From positions 50,283-114,282 of the forward strand of contig NZ_SDEB01000013.1 in the NCBI RefSeq assembly GCF_004522175.1: 64,000 nt of DNA, in the 5' to 3' direction. The notes below the pieces were generated by a model, which saw only the letters and a list, made by a program, of their open reading frames with translations, made no database searches and was not told the DNA's origin. Numbering within the stretch: the first letter of the stretch is position 1; every line of letters begins with the position of its first letter. Source of the stretch: Paracoccus ravus. Lineage in GTDB: Bacteria > Pseudomonadota > Alphaproteobacteria > Rhodobacterales > Rhodobacteraceae. Made by a program: the position numbers and the translations under genes. Below are positions 1 to 9,660 of this stretch, piece by piece.

Positions 1-432
1 GATCCCGCCCGAGGGCTGATGGATCAGGAAGCGCGTGTTCGGCAGGCAGAAGCGGTTTTCCTTCTTCGCCGCGACGAAGATCAGCGCGCCAGCCGATGCC
101 ACCCAGCCCGAGCCGATGGTGCGCACGGTCGGACGGATGAACTTGATCACGTCATGGATCATGTCGCCCGATTCCACGTGACCGCCCGGCGACGAGATCA
201 GCATGTTGATCGGCTTGTCGCTATCCTCGGCCAGAGCCAGAAGATGGGCGACGGTGCGCTGTGCCAGCTTGTCATTGATCGGGCCGGCGACGATCACCGT
301 GCGCGATTTGAAATAGAGCTTGCCGATCTTGTCACCTTCGGGAAGGCCAAGACCTTCGTCCTTTTCGCCTTTTTGCGGCTGATCGTCATCGTCGTCATCG
401 TCGTCGTCGTCGTTGAGCCATTGGTGACGCAT
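1..432 (-). CDS. clpP: ClpP-family serine protease subunit, 3' part cut off by window edge
   Basis: Peptidase subunit of a Clp ATP-dependent protease; degrades unfolded substrates fed by ClpA/ClpX in the cytoplasm. The 144 visible residues include the ClpP core: the serine in ASAGA and the histidine in FLIHQPSGG are visible, and the catalytic Asp would lie beyond the window edge. The start is the ATG at 432, preceded by AAAGGAG. Odd feature: the N-terminus is MRHQWLN followed by ten consecutive Asp residues, then a QPQKGEKDE linker, replacing the usual short propeptide. The serine context (GSGWVASAGALI) differs from the standard GQAASMGA, so this may be a second, divergent ClpP paralogue rather than the housekeeping copy. 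No neighbouring clpX or clpA is visible. Confidence 0.85.
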   Translation of the reverse strand, partial: MRHQWLNDDDDDDDDDDQPQKGEKDEGLGLPEGDKIGKLYFKSRTVIVAGPINDKLAQRTVAHLLALAEDSDKPINMLISSPGGHVESGDMIHDVIKFIRPTVRTIGSGWVASAGALIFVAAKKENRFCLPNTRFLIHQPSGGI

Positions 433-458
433 CGGCCTGCTCCTTTATTCCTCATGGC

Positions 459-485
459 GACGGCGGGACCAGCGGCCCCGCCGTC
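459..485. terminator. Hairpin between flhA and clpP
   Basis: A perfect 9-bp inverted repeat (GACGGCGGG / CCCGCCGTC, 9-nt loop) lies in the 78-nt gap. On the plus strand it is followed by CTTTT. On the minus strand, the direction of both flanking genes, no T-run follows, so it may only partly stop flhA transcription or protect a 3' end. Confidence 0.5.
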
Positions 486-510
486 CTTTTAACTAAGCAG
501 CCCTTACCGA

Positions 511-1638
<1,128 letters not shown>

Positions 1639-1752
1639 CATGATTCTCCTTAAGTCTTGGCCGTTTGGCCTGCTGAAAGTCTCGTCGCAGCGCCCTCATG
1701 GCATCGGGGGCCGGATTGACCGACCCCCTGCATGCCAGAGAGACAAAGGACG

Positions 1753-2337
1753 TCAAGCCGGCAGTGCGCCAGATTTCTTGGCGATATGCGTCGCAATCGC
1801 ATCCATCAGGGGGGGCGAGAGCGCATCATAGGGCTCGAGCCCCAGTTCCTTCAGCCGGGCGCGGATGCCGGCCATGCGGCTGGGATCGACGCCCGATTCG
1901 ATGATCGAACTGACAAAGGCCGCGAATTCCGGGGCGGCCCAGCCATCCTGATCCGAAAGCTCGGTATGGACGAAATCGAGGCCGTAGAACGGATGCTCCT
2001 TGTTTTCGATCCGGCCATACATGTGGACGCCGCACTCCTTGCAGCGAAAGCGCTGGATCGGCGCGTCCGGATTGACGACTTGCAGTTTCTCGGCGCCGCT
2101 CAACACCTCGACCGCATCGCGCCCGACAACGGCAATTTGCGAGAAGACAGCCCCTTCGGGCTTCCAGCATTTGGTGCAGCCGCAAACATGGTTATGGGCG
2201 GTCTGGGATTTGATCGAGACGCGCACTGGGTTGCTGGCGCATTTGCAGTGAATCTCGCCGCCGCCGAAATCGGCCTTGGCCGGTTTGATGCCGTTATCAA
2301 CGGCGGGGTGAATCGTGACCCCTGAAGAATCGCTCAT
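1753..2337 (-). CDS. gfa: Glutathione-dependent formaldehyde-activating enzyme Gfa
   Basis: Speeds up the condensation of formaldehyde with glutathione to S-hydroxymethylglutathione, the substrate of FlhA. 194 aa, the full family length. The CENP-V/GFA zinc fold is marked by [13 protein letters not shown] and [11 protein letters not shown] cysteine groups. The start at 2337 has a strong GGGAGGGAGG ribosome site. The order gfa then flhA matches P. denitrificans, where the enzyme was characterised, so the identity is firm. Two much shorter GFA-domain paralogues occur at 39.6-40.3 kb and should not be confused with this enzyme. Confidence 0.95.
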   Translation of the reverse strand: MSDSSGVTIHPAVDNGIKPAKADFGGGEIHCKCASNPVRVSIKSQTAHNHVCGCTKCWKPEGAVFSQIAVVGRDAVEVLSGAEKLQVVNPDAPIQRFRCKECGVHMYGRIENKEHPFYGLDFVHTELSDQDGWAAPEFAAFVSSIIESGVDPSRMAGIRARLKELGLEPYDALSPPLMDAIATHIAKKSGALPA

Positions 2338-2438
2338 GGTCCTCCCTCCCTAGACCCTGGGCCATGACCGGCCTCAGTGAGCGAAGTTTGCGCCGCGATC
2401 AGCCACAGGCAAGTGGGCAAAAGGTTGTAATCCTTGCC

Positions 2439-2792
2439 TCACACCTCGGGGCGGGTGACAAGCCAGATGGCGACTGCACTGCAGATCAGGGCCTGTCCGG
2501 CGATCAGCCGCGGGTCCAGACCCAGCCAAAGCGACCAGCCGACGCCGCCTGCCATGGCAAGGGTTGCCCAGATCTTCGCGGGGCGGCCAATGACGCCTCG
2601 CTTGCGCCATGCCCGGATCGGCGGACCAAAGGTCGGGTGGCGCGAGATTCGCGCACCGAGTCGCGGCGAGGATTTCGCAAAGGCCCAGACCGCCACGACG
2701 AGAAACGGCGCGGTCGGCATCACCGGAAGGATGATTCCCAAAAGGCCAAGCGTGAGAGAGAGCCAACCCAGAGCAAGCCACAGATAATGCAT
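2439..2792 (-). CDS. DUF454 (YbaN-type) small inner-membrane protein
   Basis: 117 aa with a DUF454 pattern: an N-terminal hydrophobic hairpin (ALGWLSLTLGLLGIILPVMPTAPF, residues about 5-28), a conserved FAKSSPRL cytoplasmic stretch, then R-rich IRAWRKRGVIGRPAK and two further membrane segments. The function of the family is unknown. The ATG at 2792 is chosen over an upstream in-frame codon because it falls just after the hemW stop (2794), implying translational coupling. It is the last gene of the leftward rph-rdgB-ridA-hemW run. Confidence 0.8.
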   Translation of the reverse strand: MHYLWLALGWLSLTLGLLGIILPVMPTAPFLVVAVWAFAKSSPRLGARISRHPTFGPPIRAWRKRGVIGRPAKIWATLAMAGGVGWSLWLGLDPRLIAGQALICSAVAIWLVTRPEV

Positions 2793-2793
2793 G

Positions 2794-3981
2794 TTACTCG
2801 GCCAACTCCCGCAAGATGCCATTCAGAACCGGGCGACCGGCGGCGGTCGCGGCCAGCCTGCCCCCGTTTCGTTCAACAAGGCCGAGGCCCATCAGATCCG
2901 CAAGCCGATCCTGCGGCAGTTTCGCACCATGGGCGAGGTAGCGATCCACCTCCATGCCCTCGGTCAAGCGCAGCGACATCAGCAGATATTCAACCGCCCG
3001 GTCAGAAATCGTCAGCAGATCGCGCAAACTGTCGCCATTGCCGAGGGTCTCGACGGCCTGCAGCCACTCGCCGGGCGCGCGATGCGCCTCGGTCGCCCAG
3101 CGGCCATTGGGAAGGGTCAAGCGGCCATGCGCGCCGGGGCCGATGGCGGCCCAGTCGCCCTGACGCCAATAGATCAGATTATGCAGGCTCTCCGCACCCG
3201 GACGGGCATGGTTCGAGATCTCGTAGGTCGGCATGCCTGCCGCCGCGCAGATCTCTTGCGTGTCCTGATACATATCGGCGGAAAGATCGTCGTCGGGCAG
3301 GCCCTTGAGGCCGCCCTTGGCGTGGCGCGCGCCAAAGGCCGTGCCGGGCTCGATGGTCAGTTGATAGGCCGAGAGGTGATCGACCGCCATATTGAGCGCC
3401 TCGGTCAGCTCGCGCCGCCAATGGGCGCGGTCCTGATCCTGCCGGGCATAGATCAGGTCGAAGCTGACACGCGTGAAACATTCGCGCGCAATGTCAAAGG
3501 CGGCGCGGCCCTCGGCCACGGAATGCATCCGGCCGAGGCGGCGCAGGTCGTCGTCGTTCAGCGCCTGCATCCCCATCGAGACGCGGTTCACCCCGCCATC
3601 GGCATAGGCGCGGAAGCGGCCCATCTCGATGCTGGTCGGATTGGCCTCGAGGGTGATCTCGATGTCATTGGCAAAGGGCCACTCTGCGCGGGCGGCCTCG
3701 ATCACCCCGACGACGGTTTCCGGGGCCATCAGGCTGGGCGTGCCGCCGCCAAAGAAGATGCTGTTAAGCACCCTGCCCGGCAATTCACGGCCGAGACGCT
3801 CAAGCTCGCGGCGATAGGCGGCAAGCCAGCGCGACTGGTCGATGCTGCTGGCGACATGGCTGTTGAAGTCGCAATAGGGGCATTTCGCGGCGCAGAAGGG
3901 CCAATGCACGTAAAGCGCGAATCCCCCTGCCCGCCAGTCATCGGCAAGCGGGTCGGTCAATGTGGCGGATGTTATGGTCAT
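2794..3981 (-). CDS. hemW: Radical SAM heme chaperone HemW (HemN-like)
   Basis: 395 aa. Radical SAM motif FCAAKCPYCDFNSH (CxxxCxxC) near residues 29-40, with GGGTPS and NRVSMGMQ signature segments. HemW binds and delivers haem, and lacks the coproporphyrinogen dehydrogenase activity of true HemN; the motif's CxxxCxxC followed by Asp-Phe fits HemW. The ATG overlaps the ridA stop by 4 nt (ATGA). It sits directly downstream of rdgB and ridA, a common rph-rdgB-hemW arrangement in proteobacteria. Confidence 0.9.
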   Translation of the reverse strand: MTITSATLTDPLADDWRAGGFALYVHWPFCAAKCPYCDFNSHVASSIDQSRWLAAYRRELERLGRELPGRVLNSIFFGGGTPSLMAPETVVGVIEAARAEWPFANDIEITLEANPTSIEMGRFRAYADGGVNRVSMGMQALNDDDLRRLGRMHSVAEGRAAFDIARECFTRVSFDLIYARQDQDRAHWRRELTEALNMAVDHLSAYQLTIEPGTAFGARHAKGGLKGLPDDDLSADMYQDTQEICAAAGMPTYEISNHARPGAESLHNLIYWRQGDWAAIGPGAHGRLTLPNGRWATEAHRAPGEWLQAVETLGNGDSLRDLLTISDRAVEYLLMSLRLTEGMEVDRYLAHGAKLPQDRLADLMGLGLVERNGGRLAATAAGRPVLNGILRELAE

Positions 3982-4352
3982 TCCCTGAACGCGGTCACTT
4001 CGATCTCGACCTTCATTTCGGGTCTGATGAGGCCGGCTACAACCATCGTGGCGGCAGGTAACGCATCCTTCATCGCTTCTCCGAGAACCGGCGCAATTTC
4101 TTCTACCAGCGCGGGATCGATGACGGTGTATTGCACGCGGACGATGTCGGCCGGATTGAAGCCAGCCTTATCCAGTGTCGCGAAGATCGTGGCGAAGGCG
4201 TTGCGGGCCTGATCTGCAGCGCCTTCTGGCATCTCCATCGCCGCATAATCGTAACCCGTGGTGCCCGAAACAAAGCACCACGGGCCTTTGACGACGGCCC
4301 GGCTATAGCCGAGTGCCGTTTCAAAAGGCGATCCCGTCGAGATCCTACGCAA
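3978..4352 (-). CDS. RidA/YjgF/UK114 family protein
   Basis: About 124 aa. Rid-family enzymes hydrolyse reactive enamine/imine intermediates of amino-acid metabolism, but several subgroups lack this activity. Family marks: FVSGTTGYD, DQARNAFATI, and a C-terminal EIEVTAFRE (KVEIEVTA). The canonical archetype ends IEIEAVAV preceded by an Arg; here RPEMKVEIEVTA keeps an Arg nearby. The start is inferred as TTG at 4352, overlapping the rdgB TAG stop by 8 nt; no ATG in frame gives a family-like N-terminus (FETALGYSRAV). Encoded between rdgB and hemW, where many proteobacteria have no gene. Confidence 0.8.
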   Translation of the reverse strand: MRRISTGSPFETALGYSRAVVKGPWCFVSGTTGYDYAAMEMPEGAADQARNAFATIFATLDKAGFNPADIVRVQYTVIDPALVEEIAPVLGEAMKDALPAATMVVAGLIRPEMKVEIEVTAFRE

Positions 4353-4950
4353 ACAGCGCCTCGAGCTTGCGGAAGGCATCGGCGCGGTGGCTGATGCGGT
4401 TCTTTTCCTCGGGGGTCATCTCGGCAAAAGTCACGTCATGCCCCTCGGGGACGAAGATCGGGTCATAGCCATGGCCCTGCACGCCGCGCGGCGGCCAAGT
4501 GAGGCGGCCCGGAGCGATGCCCTCGAAGACCTCCTCATGCCCATCCGGCCACATCAGCATCAGCGTGGCGCGGAACTGGGCCAAGCGCGGCTCGGGGGCG
4601 TTACGGGCTTCAAGCTCGTTCCACGTGCGAGACATGGCCTGCATGAAATCGCGGCCATTGGGCGTCTCGGCCCAGTCGGCAGTATAGACGCCGGGCGCGC
4701 CATCCAGACCATCGACGGTAATGCCGCTGTCATCCGAGAGGACCGGCAGGCCGGTCGCCAGCATCGCGGCGCGGGCCTTGATGCGGGCGTTTCCGACGAA
4801 GCTGTCCTCGGTCTCGTCGGGCTCGGGCAGGCCCATCTCACCCGCGGAGGTGACCTCGATCCCATGCGGGGCCATCATCGCGCGAATTTCGTCGAGCTTG
4901 CCCGCATTATGGGTCGCGACGAGCAGCTTCCTTTCGGTCAGCTTCCTCAT
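4345..4950 (-). CDS. rdgB: XTP/dITP diphosphatase (RdgB/HAM1)
   Basis: 201 aa. Removes non-canonical purine nucleotides (dITP, XTP) to monophosphates, guarding DNA and RNA. The family's N-terminal [16 protein letters not shown] with the catalytic Asp, [10 protein letters not shown] and C-terminal SHRADAF(R) motifs are all present. The start overlaps the rph stop as ATGA (4 nt), so rph and rdgB are translationally coupled. Confidence 0.95.
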   Translation of the reverse strand: MRKLTERKLLVATHNAGKLDEIRAMMAPHGIEVTSAGEMGLPEPDETEDSFVGNARIKARAAMLATGLPVLSDDSGITVDGLDGAPGVYTADWAETPNGRDFMQAMSRTWNELEARNAPEPRLAQFRATLMLMWPDGHEEVFEGIAPGRLTWPPRGVQGHGYDPIFVPEGHDVTFAEMTPEEKNRISHRADAFRKLEALFA

Positions 4951-5660
4951 GAAATGGCCTCTTTCTGCGCCGCGACCAGTTGCGCGATACCGGCCTCGGC
5001 AAGGTCCAGCAATTCATTCATCTGCGGACGCGAGAAGGTCGCGCCCTCGGCGGACATCTGGATCTCGATCAGGCGTCCCGTCCCGGTCAGGATGAAATTG
5101 CCGTCAGTTCCGGCTTCGCTGTCCTCGGGGTAATCCAGATCCAGCACCGCCTGTCCGGCATAGATCCCGCAAGACACGGCCGCGACATGGTCCATGATCG
5201 GATCGGTAGCAATGATGCCCGCCTTCAAAAGCTTGTTCACGGCCAGACGCAAAGCCACCCAGCCCCCGGTGATCGAGGCGCAGCGCGTGCCGCCATCGGC
5301 CTGGATGACGTCGCAATCAATGACGATCTGACGCTCGCCAAGCGCGCGACGATCCACGCCCGCCCTGAGCGCGCGACCGATCAGGCGCTGGATTTCTTGC
5401 GTCCGGCCCGATTGCTTGCCGGCAGCGGCCTCGCGGCGGTTGCGCGAATTGGTGGCGCGCGGAAGCATCCCGTATTCGGCGGTCACCCAACCCTGTCCCG
5501 AACCCTTGAGAAACGGCGGGGCCTTTTCCTCAATCGTTGCCGAGCAAAGCACCTTGGTGTCGCCGCAGGAAATGAGGCACGAGCCCTCGGCGTGGCGCAT
5601 GATCCCCGTTTCGATTGAAATCGGACGCATATCGCTTAAATTCCGGCCAGAGGGTCGCAT
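4947..5660 (-). CDS. rph: Ribonuclease PH
   Basis: 237 aa, full length. Phosphate-dependent 3' exoribonuclease that trims tRNA 3' ends. Characteristic blocks: [21 protein letters not shown] near residues 33-53, the [14 protein letters not shown] phosphate-binding block, [13 protein letters not shown] and DLDYPEDS. Promoter-proximal gene of the leftward rph-rdgB-ridA-hemW-DUF454 run and divergent from hrcA, sharing the 85-bp gap 5661-5745. Confidence 0.95.
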   Translation of the reverse strand: MRPSGRNLSDMRPISIETGIMRHAEGSCLISCGDTKVLCSATIEEKAPPFLKGSGQGWVTAEYGMLPRATNSRNRREAAAGKQSGRTQEIQRLIGRALRAGVDRRALGERQIVIDCDVIQADGGTRCASITGGWVALRLAVNKLLKAGIIATDPIMDHVAAVSCGIYAGQAVLDLDYPEDSEAGTDGNFILTGTGRLIEIQMSAEGATFSRPQMNELLDLAEAGIAQLVAAQKEAIS

Positions 5661-5745
5661 CAGTCATTCCTTTCGGGGGTTTTGCTGTTCAAATACAGGT
5701 CGCCCACCCCTGACCGCAACCCGAGAACGATCTAACCGACCCGCC

Positions 5746-6801
5746 ATGCCCGAGATGACGCTGCTTTCCGACCTGAACGACCGCTCGCGCGAAGTGTTTC
5801 GACGCGTGGTCGAGGCCTATCTTGCGACCGGTGAGCCGGTCGGCTCGCGCACCCTCACCCGCGACATGACCGAAAAGGTCAGCGCCGCCACGATCAGGAA
5901 CGTGATGCAGGATCTCGAGCATCTGGGCCTGCTGGATCACCCACATGTCTCGGCGGGACGCATGCCCACGCAGCTCGGCTTGCGGCTGTTCGTGGACGGG
6001 CTGATGGAAATGGGCCCGGTTTCTCACAATGACCGCGAGATGATCGAGGAAACGCTGGGCGACGAAAGCGGAAACACCGGGGCCATGCTCGACCGCGTCA
6101 GCATGGCGCTGTCGAACCTGACCCACGGCGCATCGCTTGTCCTGATGCCCAAGCAAGAGGCTCCGGTCCGACATATCGAGTTCGTCAGCCTCGCCCCGGA
6201 TCGGGCGCTGGTCGTGCTGGTCTTTGCCGATGGCCGCGTCGAGAATCGCGTCTTTACCCCACCACCCGGACATACCGCGAGTTCGATGCGCGAGGCCGCG
6301 AACTTCCTGAACGCCGTGGCCGAGGGACGCACCCTCGCCGATCTGCGTGGCAGCATCTCGCGCGAGATCGAGGCGAGTCGGCAAAAGCTGGACAATATGG
6401 CGGCTACCCTCATTGCCTCGGGACTGGCGATGTGGGACGGCGACGAAACCGACCCCCGGCTTATCGTCCGGGGCCGCGCCAACCTGCTCGCCCATGAACT
6501 GGCCGATCTGGACCGGATACGCAATCTATTCGACGACCTCGAACGCAAGCGCGACATCGCCGAATTCCTTGAACTGGCCGAGCATGGCGAGGGTGTGCGC
6601 ATTTTCATCGGCTCGGAGAACAAGCTTTTTTCACTTTCCGGTTCATCTCTGGTCGTTTCACCCTATATGAATGCCGACCGAAAGATTGTTGGCGCTGTGG
6701 GTGTCATCGGCCCGACCCGGCTGAACTACGGACGCATCGTGCCAATCGTCGACTATACTGCGCAGCTCGTCGGCCGGATGATTTCGGGCCGGAAAGGATA
6801 A
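5746..6801 (+). CDS. hrcA: Heat-inducible transcription repressor HrcA
   Basis: 351 aa. Winged-helix repressor of chaperone genes, stabilised by GroEL. N-terminal DNA-binding region SREVFRRVVEAYLATGEPVGSRTL and SAATIRNVMQDLEHLGLL, followed by a GAF-like core with a C-terminal IGPTRLNYGRIVPIVDY block. The ATG at 5746 gives the family N-terminus; the open frame upstream to 5416 is antisense to rph and is not used. No CIRCE inverted repeat (TTAGCACTC-N9-GAGTGCTAA) is visible in front of it or of grpE, so its target would be elsewhere. grpE follows after 4 nt. Confidence 0.95.
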   Translation: MPEMTLLSDLNDRSREVFRRVVEAYLATGEPVGSRTLTRDMTEKVSAATIRNVMQDLEHLGLLDHPHVSAGRMPTQLGLRLFVDGLMEMGPVSHNDREMIEETLGDESGNTGAMLDRVSMALSNLTHGASLVLMPKQEAPVRHIEFVSLAPDRALVVLVFADGRVENRVFTPPPGHTASSMREAANFLNAVAEGRTLADLRGSISREIEASRQKLDNMAATLIASGLAMWDGDETDPRLIVRGRANLLAHELADLDRIRNLFDDLERKRDIAEFLELAEHGEGVRIFIGSENKLFSLSGSSLVVSPYMNADRKIVGAVGVIGPTRLNYGRIVPIVDYTAQLVGRMISGRKG

Positions 6802-6805
6802 GGAC

Positions 6806-7351
6806 ATGACGAACGATTACCCGAACGGAAGCCCCACGGACGAGGATCTGGTCGATCCGCTCGCCGAACTCCCCGATGTGGATTCCGAGATCGAGGCAAT
6901 AATTGCCGAACGCGACGCGTTCCGCGACAAGTTCATGCGTGCCCTTGCCGATGCGGAAAATGCGCGCAAACGGGCCGACAAGGAACGCCGCGAGGCCGAG
7001 CAATATGGCGGATCGCGACTGGCCCGCGACCTCCTGCCGGTTCACGAAGCCCTGACTCGCGCCCTTGACGCGGCAAATGATGAGCAGCGCGCCGCGGCCG
7101 CGGCCCTCATCGAAGGCGTGGAGCTGACGCTTCGCGAATTGAACAACGTCTTCGCCAAGCATGGGATTCACGTCATCATCCCTCAGGTTGGCGAGAGGTT
7201 CGACCCCCAGCAACATGAGGCGATGTTCGAAGCACCGGTCCCCGGAACGGTCGCAGGCAATATCATCCAGGTCATGGCCAACGGGTTCATGCTGCATGAC
7301 CGGCTGCTGCGGGCAGCAAAGGTCGGCGTCAGTTCAAGCCCGGCAAGTTGA
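6806..7351 (+). CDS. grpE: GrpE nucleotide exchange factor for DnaK
   Basis: 181 aa. Promotes ADP release from DnaK in the cytosolic chaperone cycle. An acidic N-terminus, a long coiled-coil (residues about 25-75, RDKFMRALADAENARKRADKERREAE) and the C-terminal beta domain with HEAMFE and GNIIQVMANGFMLHDRLLRAAKVGVS are all family-typical. Starts 4 nt after hrcA and clearly cotranscribed; a strong hairpin follows immediately. Confidence 0.97.
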   Translation: MTNDYPNGSPTDEDLVDPLAELPDVDSEIEAIIAERDAFRDKFMRALADAENARKRADKERREAEQYGGSRLARDLLPVHEALTRALDAANDEQRAAAAALIEGVELTLRELNNVFAKHGIHVIIPQVGERFDPQQHEAMFEAPVPGTVAGNIIQVMANGFMLHDRLLRAAKVGVSSSPAS

Positions 7352-7355
7352 ACGA

Positions 7356-7383
7356 TACCAGCCCTCCGCAAGGAGGGCTGGTA
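7356..7383. terminator. Perfect 12-bp hairpin between convergent grpE and parB
   Basis: TACCAGCCCTCC and its exact complement flank a GCAA tetraloop, 5 nt after the grpE stop and 44 nt from the parB stop. Because grpE and parB converge, it can serve both directions. There is no long U-tract on either side, so termination may depend on Rho or the hairpin may act as 3'-end protection. Confidence 0.7.
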
Positions 7384-7426
7384 CGCTATATGTAGGTCAT
7401 TGAATTTCCGAACCACAAAATATAGA

Positions 7427-8299
7427 TTAGTTTTGCCCCAAAAGTTGGCAGAGACGATCAAGCTCATCCAGGCTCTTATAGGCGACCACGACTTGCCCAC
7501 CCTCGGCGCCGGAATGGTTGATCGAAACGCGCATCCGCAGATGTGCCGTCAGATCGCCCTCAAGCGCGCGGGTATCGGCGTCCTTTTCGCTTGAGCGCGG
7601 AGCAGGCTTTCTTGCCCCGTCCGCCTGGCGCCGAACAAGCTCTTCGGTTTCACGAACCGACAGGTTCTTTTCGATGACCTTGCGCGCCAGATCGACCGAG
7701 TTCGGCGCGGTAATCAGCGCCCGCGCATGACCTGCCGTCAGCTTTCCTTCCTTGAGCCAGTTCTGGATCTGTTCGGGAAGATTGAGCAGACGCAACAGGT
7801 TGGCGATATGGCTGCGGCTCTTGTTGAGCGCCTCGCCCAGCTTTTCTTGCGTATGACCAAACCTGTCCATCAGTTGGCGATACGACGCTGCCTCTTCGAT
7901 CGCGTTCAGGTCAGAGCGTTGAATATTCTCGACAATCGCGACCTCGAGAACCTCAGTATCGTCCAGTTCCCGCACAATGACGGGAACCTCATGCAATTGC
8001 GCGATTTGCGCGGCACGCCAACGGCGCTCACCAGCCACAATCTGGTAAAGCCCTTTGTCGCTTGGATGGGGACGGACGATCAAAGGCTGCAACACGCCTT
8101 TGCTGCGCAGCGAATCCGCAAGCTCATTCAAAGATTCGGGGGCAAAATTCCGCCTTGGCTGATCCGGATTTGGGGTCAGTTGCTCGACGGGAAGTATCTG
8201 GCGGGGAACAGGTTTATCGGAAGGTATCAAATCAACATCAGCCATAAGTGCGGACAATCCACGGCCCAGCCCCCGCTTTTCAAGCCTGTTTTCAGTCAT
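7427..8299 (-). CDS. parB: Chromosome-partitioning protein ParB
   Basis: 290 aa. Binds parS and spreads as a CTP-dependent clamp to segregate the origin region. N-terminal RLEKRGLGRGLSAL (ParA-interacting), nuclease-like/CTPase block (GVLQPLIVRP, VAGERRWRAAQIA, VPVIVRELDD, VENIQRSDLNAIEEA), helix-turn-helix (THEKLGEALNKSRSHIANLLRLL-like), and C-terminal dimerisation region. Start at 8299 has AGGAGG upstream; the in-frame ATG inside parA is not used. Lies 10 nt after parA; its two parS targets are 1.3 and 3.2 kb away on the mnmG/rsmG starts. Confidence 0.97.
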   Translation of the reverse strand: MTENRLEKRGLGRGLSALMADVDLIPSDKPVPRQILPVEQLTPNPDQPRRNFAPESLNELADSLRSKGVLQPLIVRPHPSDKGLYQIVAGERRWRAAQIAQLHEVPVIVRELDDTEVLEVAIVENIQRSDLNAIEEAASYRQLMDRFGHTQEKLGEALNKSRSHIANLLRLLNLPEQIQNWLKEGKLTAGHARALITAPNSVDLARKVIEKNLSVRETEELVRRQADGARKPAPRSSEKDADTRALEGDLTAHLRMRVSINHSGAEGGQVVVAYKSLDELDRLCQLLGQN

Positions 8300-8309
8300 C
8301 TGCCCCTCC

Positions 8310-9086
8310 TCAGGTTGTTTCATACTGTCTCGCCAGAAACTCTTTTGCGAGTTCACGATAGGCCAGGCTACCCTTTGAGGTAGGGTCGTAATGCAGGACC
8401 GGCATCGCATGTGATGGTGCTTCAGAGAGCCTGACATTCCTGGGGATTACGGTTTTATAGACCAGGCCCGAAAGCGTGTTTCTTGCATCAGCCTCGACCT
8501 GCTGGGACAGATTGTTGCGGCTATCGGACATGGTCAACAGTACGCCTTCAATGCGAAGGTCCGGATTTGCTGTCTGCCGAACCTGACGAACGGTCAACAG
8601 AAGCTGCGAAAGCCCCTCAAGGGCGTAAAACTCAGCTTGCAGCGGTACAAGAATGCTATCCGCTGCGACCATTGCATTTAACGTGAGCAGCCCAAGCGCG
8701 GGTGGGCAATCGATCAAGACGTAATCGAACTCCTGACAAGATCCGAGCTTGTTTCTGAGGAGCTGCGTTCTTCCTGGGCGGTTAGAGATCTCGACATCGA
8801 CCGACGACAGATCGCGACTAGCCGGGACCAGGCTAAGTCCGTTTACATCTGTCTTCATGAGGCAGTCTGACAATTCGGCGGATTCGATCAAAAGATCGTA
8901 GGATGTCAGTTCTCGCTCATCATGGGAAATTCCCAGTCCGGTCGAAGCGTTTCCTTGAGAATCCAGATCTATAAGAGCAACCCTCAGTCCCGTTTCGGCA
9001 AGTGCCGCTGCGAGATTGATTGCAGTCGTAGTCTTTCCAACGCCGCCTTTTTGATTCGCGACGGCCAAAATCCTGGAATCAGCCAT
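8310..9086 (-). CDS. parA: Chromosome-partitioning ATPase ParA
   Basis: 258 aa. Walker-type ATPase that binds DNA non-specifically and pulls ParB-parS complexes. Deviant Walker A NQKGGVGKTTTAINLAAAL at residues about 11-29, Walker A' (IDLDSQGNAS) and Walker B (YVLIDCPPALGLLTLNA). The ATG at 9086 overlaps the rsmG stop by 8 nt, so parA is part of the mnmG-rsmG-parA-parB operon. An open frame continues upstream but is inside rsmG. Confidence 0.97.
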   Translation of the reverse strand: MADSRILAVANQKGGVGKTTTAINLAAALAETGLRVALIDLDSQGNASTGLGISHDERELTSYDLLIESAELSDCLMKTDVNGLSLVPASRDLSSVDVEISNRPGRTQLLRNKLGSCQEFDYVLIDCPPALGLLTLNAMVAADSILVPLQAEFYALEGLSQLLLTVRQVRQTANPDLRIEGVLLTMSDSRNNLSQQVEADARNTLSGLVYKTVIPRNVRLSEAPSHAMPVLHYDPTSKGSLAYRELAKEFLARQYETT

Positions 9087-9660
9087 GCCGAATTCCCGAA
9101 ATTTCGAGAATGGCGGCTTCGGGATCGGTTTCACTGCCATGGGGAATGCAGTCAAATTGCCATTCCAAGCGCGCTAAGGCAACCTCTGTACGCCAATTCC
9201 GCCCCTTCATCAGCCACGCCCTCCCGTCGTCTCTCAAGTGCTTGGTTACATATGACACGAGGAGAGGAAGCGCCGCAAGCGCCCGTGCACTAACGTTGTC
9301 AGCAAAGAGCGAGGGGGCGTCTTCGATACGCGAATTAAGGACATTTAGGTTATTTAAGGCCAATTCGCGAGCAACGCTTCGAAGAAAACTGCACTTTCGT
9401 TTGTCGCTTTCAATCAGGGAGACATCAAGGTCTGGGCGGCAAATGGCCATGACCACACCGGGAAGCCCCCCTCCTGAACCGATATCGACCCAACTTCCCG
9501 TTGCCGATACAGAAATTCGCGCAAGTTGAACACTATCGGCGATATGTCGTGCCTCAATGTCATCCATCGAAGCCGGAGATATCAGATTGATCGCACGGTT
9601 CCATTTCCGTATTAACGCTGCATATGCAGCAAGAAGTTCTGTTTCACGTGAAACACTCAT
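9079..9660 (-). CDS. rsmG: 16S rRNA (guanine527-N7)-methyltransferase RsmG
   Basis: 193 aa (family about 200). Methylates G527 of 16S rRNA with SAM. The SAM-binding loop WVDIGSGGGLPGVVMAI and SLIESDKRKCSFLRSV are clear. Older name gidB. The ATG shares its A with the mnmG stop (TAATG). The first codons, SVSRET, are encoded by a perfect parS palindrome, so ParB would cover its translation start. Confidence 0.96.
   Translation of the reverse strand: MSVSRETELLAAYAALIRKWNRAINLISPASMDDIEARHIADSVQLARISVSATGSWVDIGSGGGLPGVVMAICRPDLDVSLIESDKRKCSFLRSVARELALNNLNVLNSRIEDAPSLFADNVSARALAALPLLVSYVTKHLRDDGRAWLMKGRNWRTEVALARLEWQFDCIPHGSETDPEAAILEISGIRHG
9640..9655. other. parS: parS site 1 (perfect palindrome) within rsmG 5' end
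   Basis: TGTTTCACGTGAAACA, an exact 16/16 match to the bacterial parS consensus for chromosomal ParB. It spans codons 2-7 of rsmG, five bases in from the start. parAB lie less than 2.3 kb away. Confidence 0.95.

Noticed and set aside
5416..5745. 110-residue N-terminal extension of HrcA
   Set aside because: Antisense to rph; the winged-helix N-terminus of HrcA begins at 5746.
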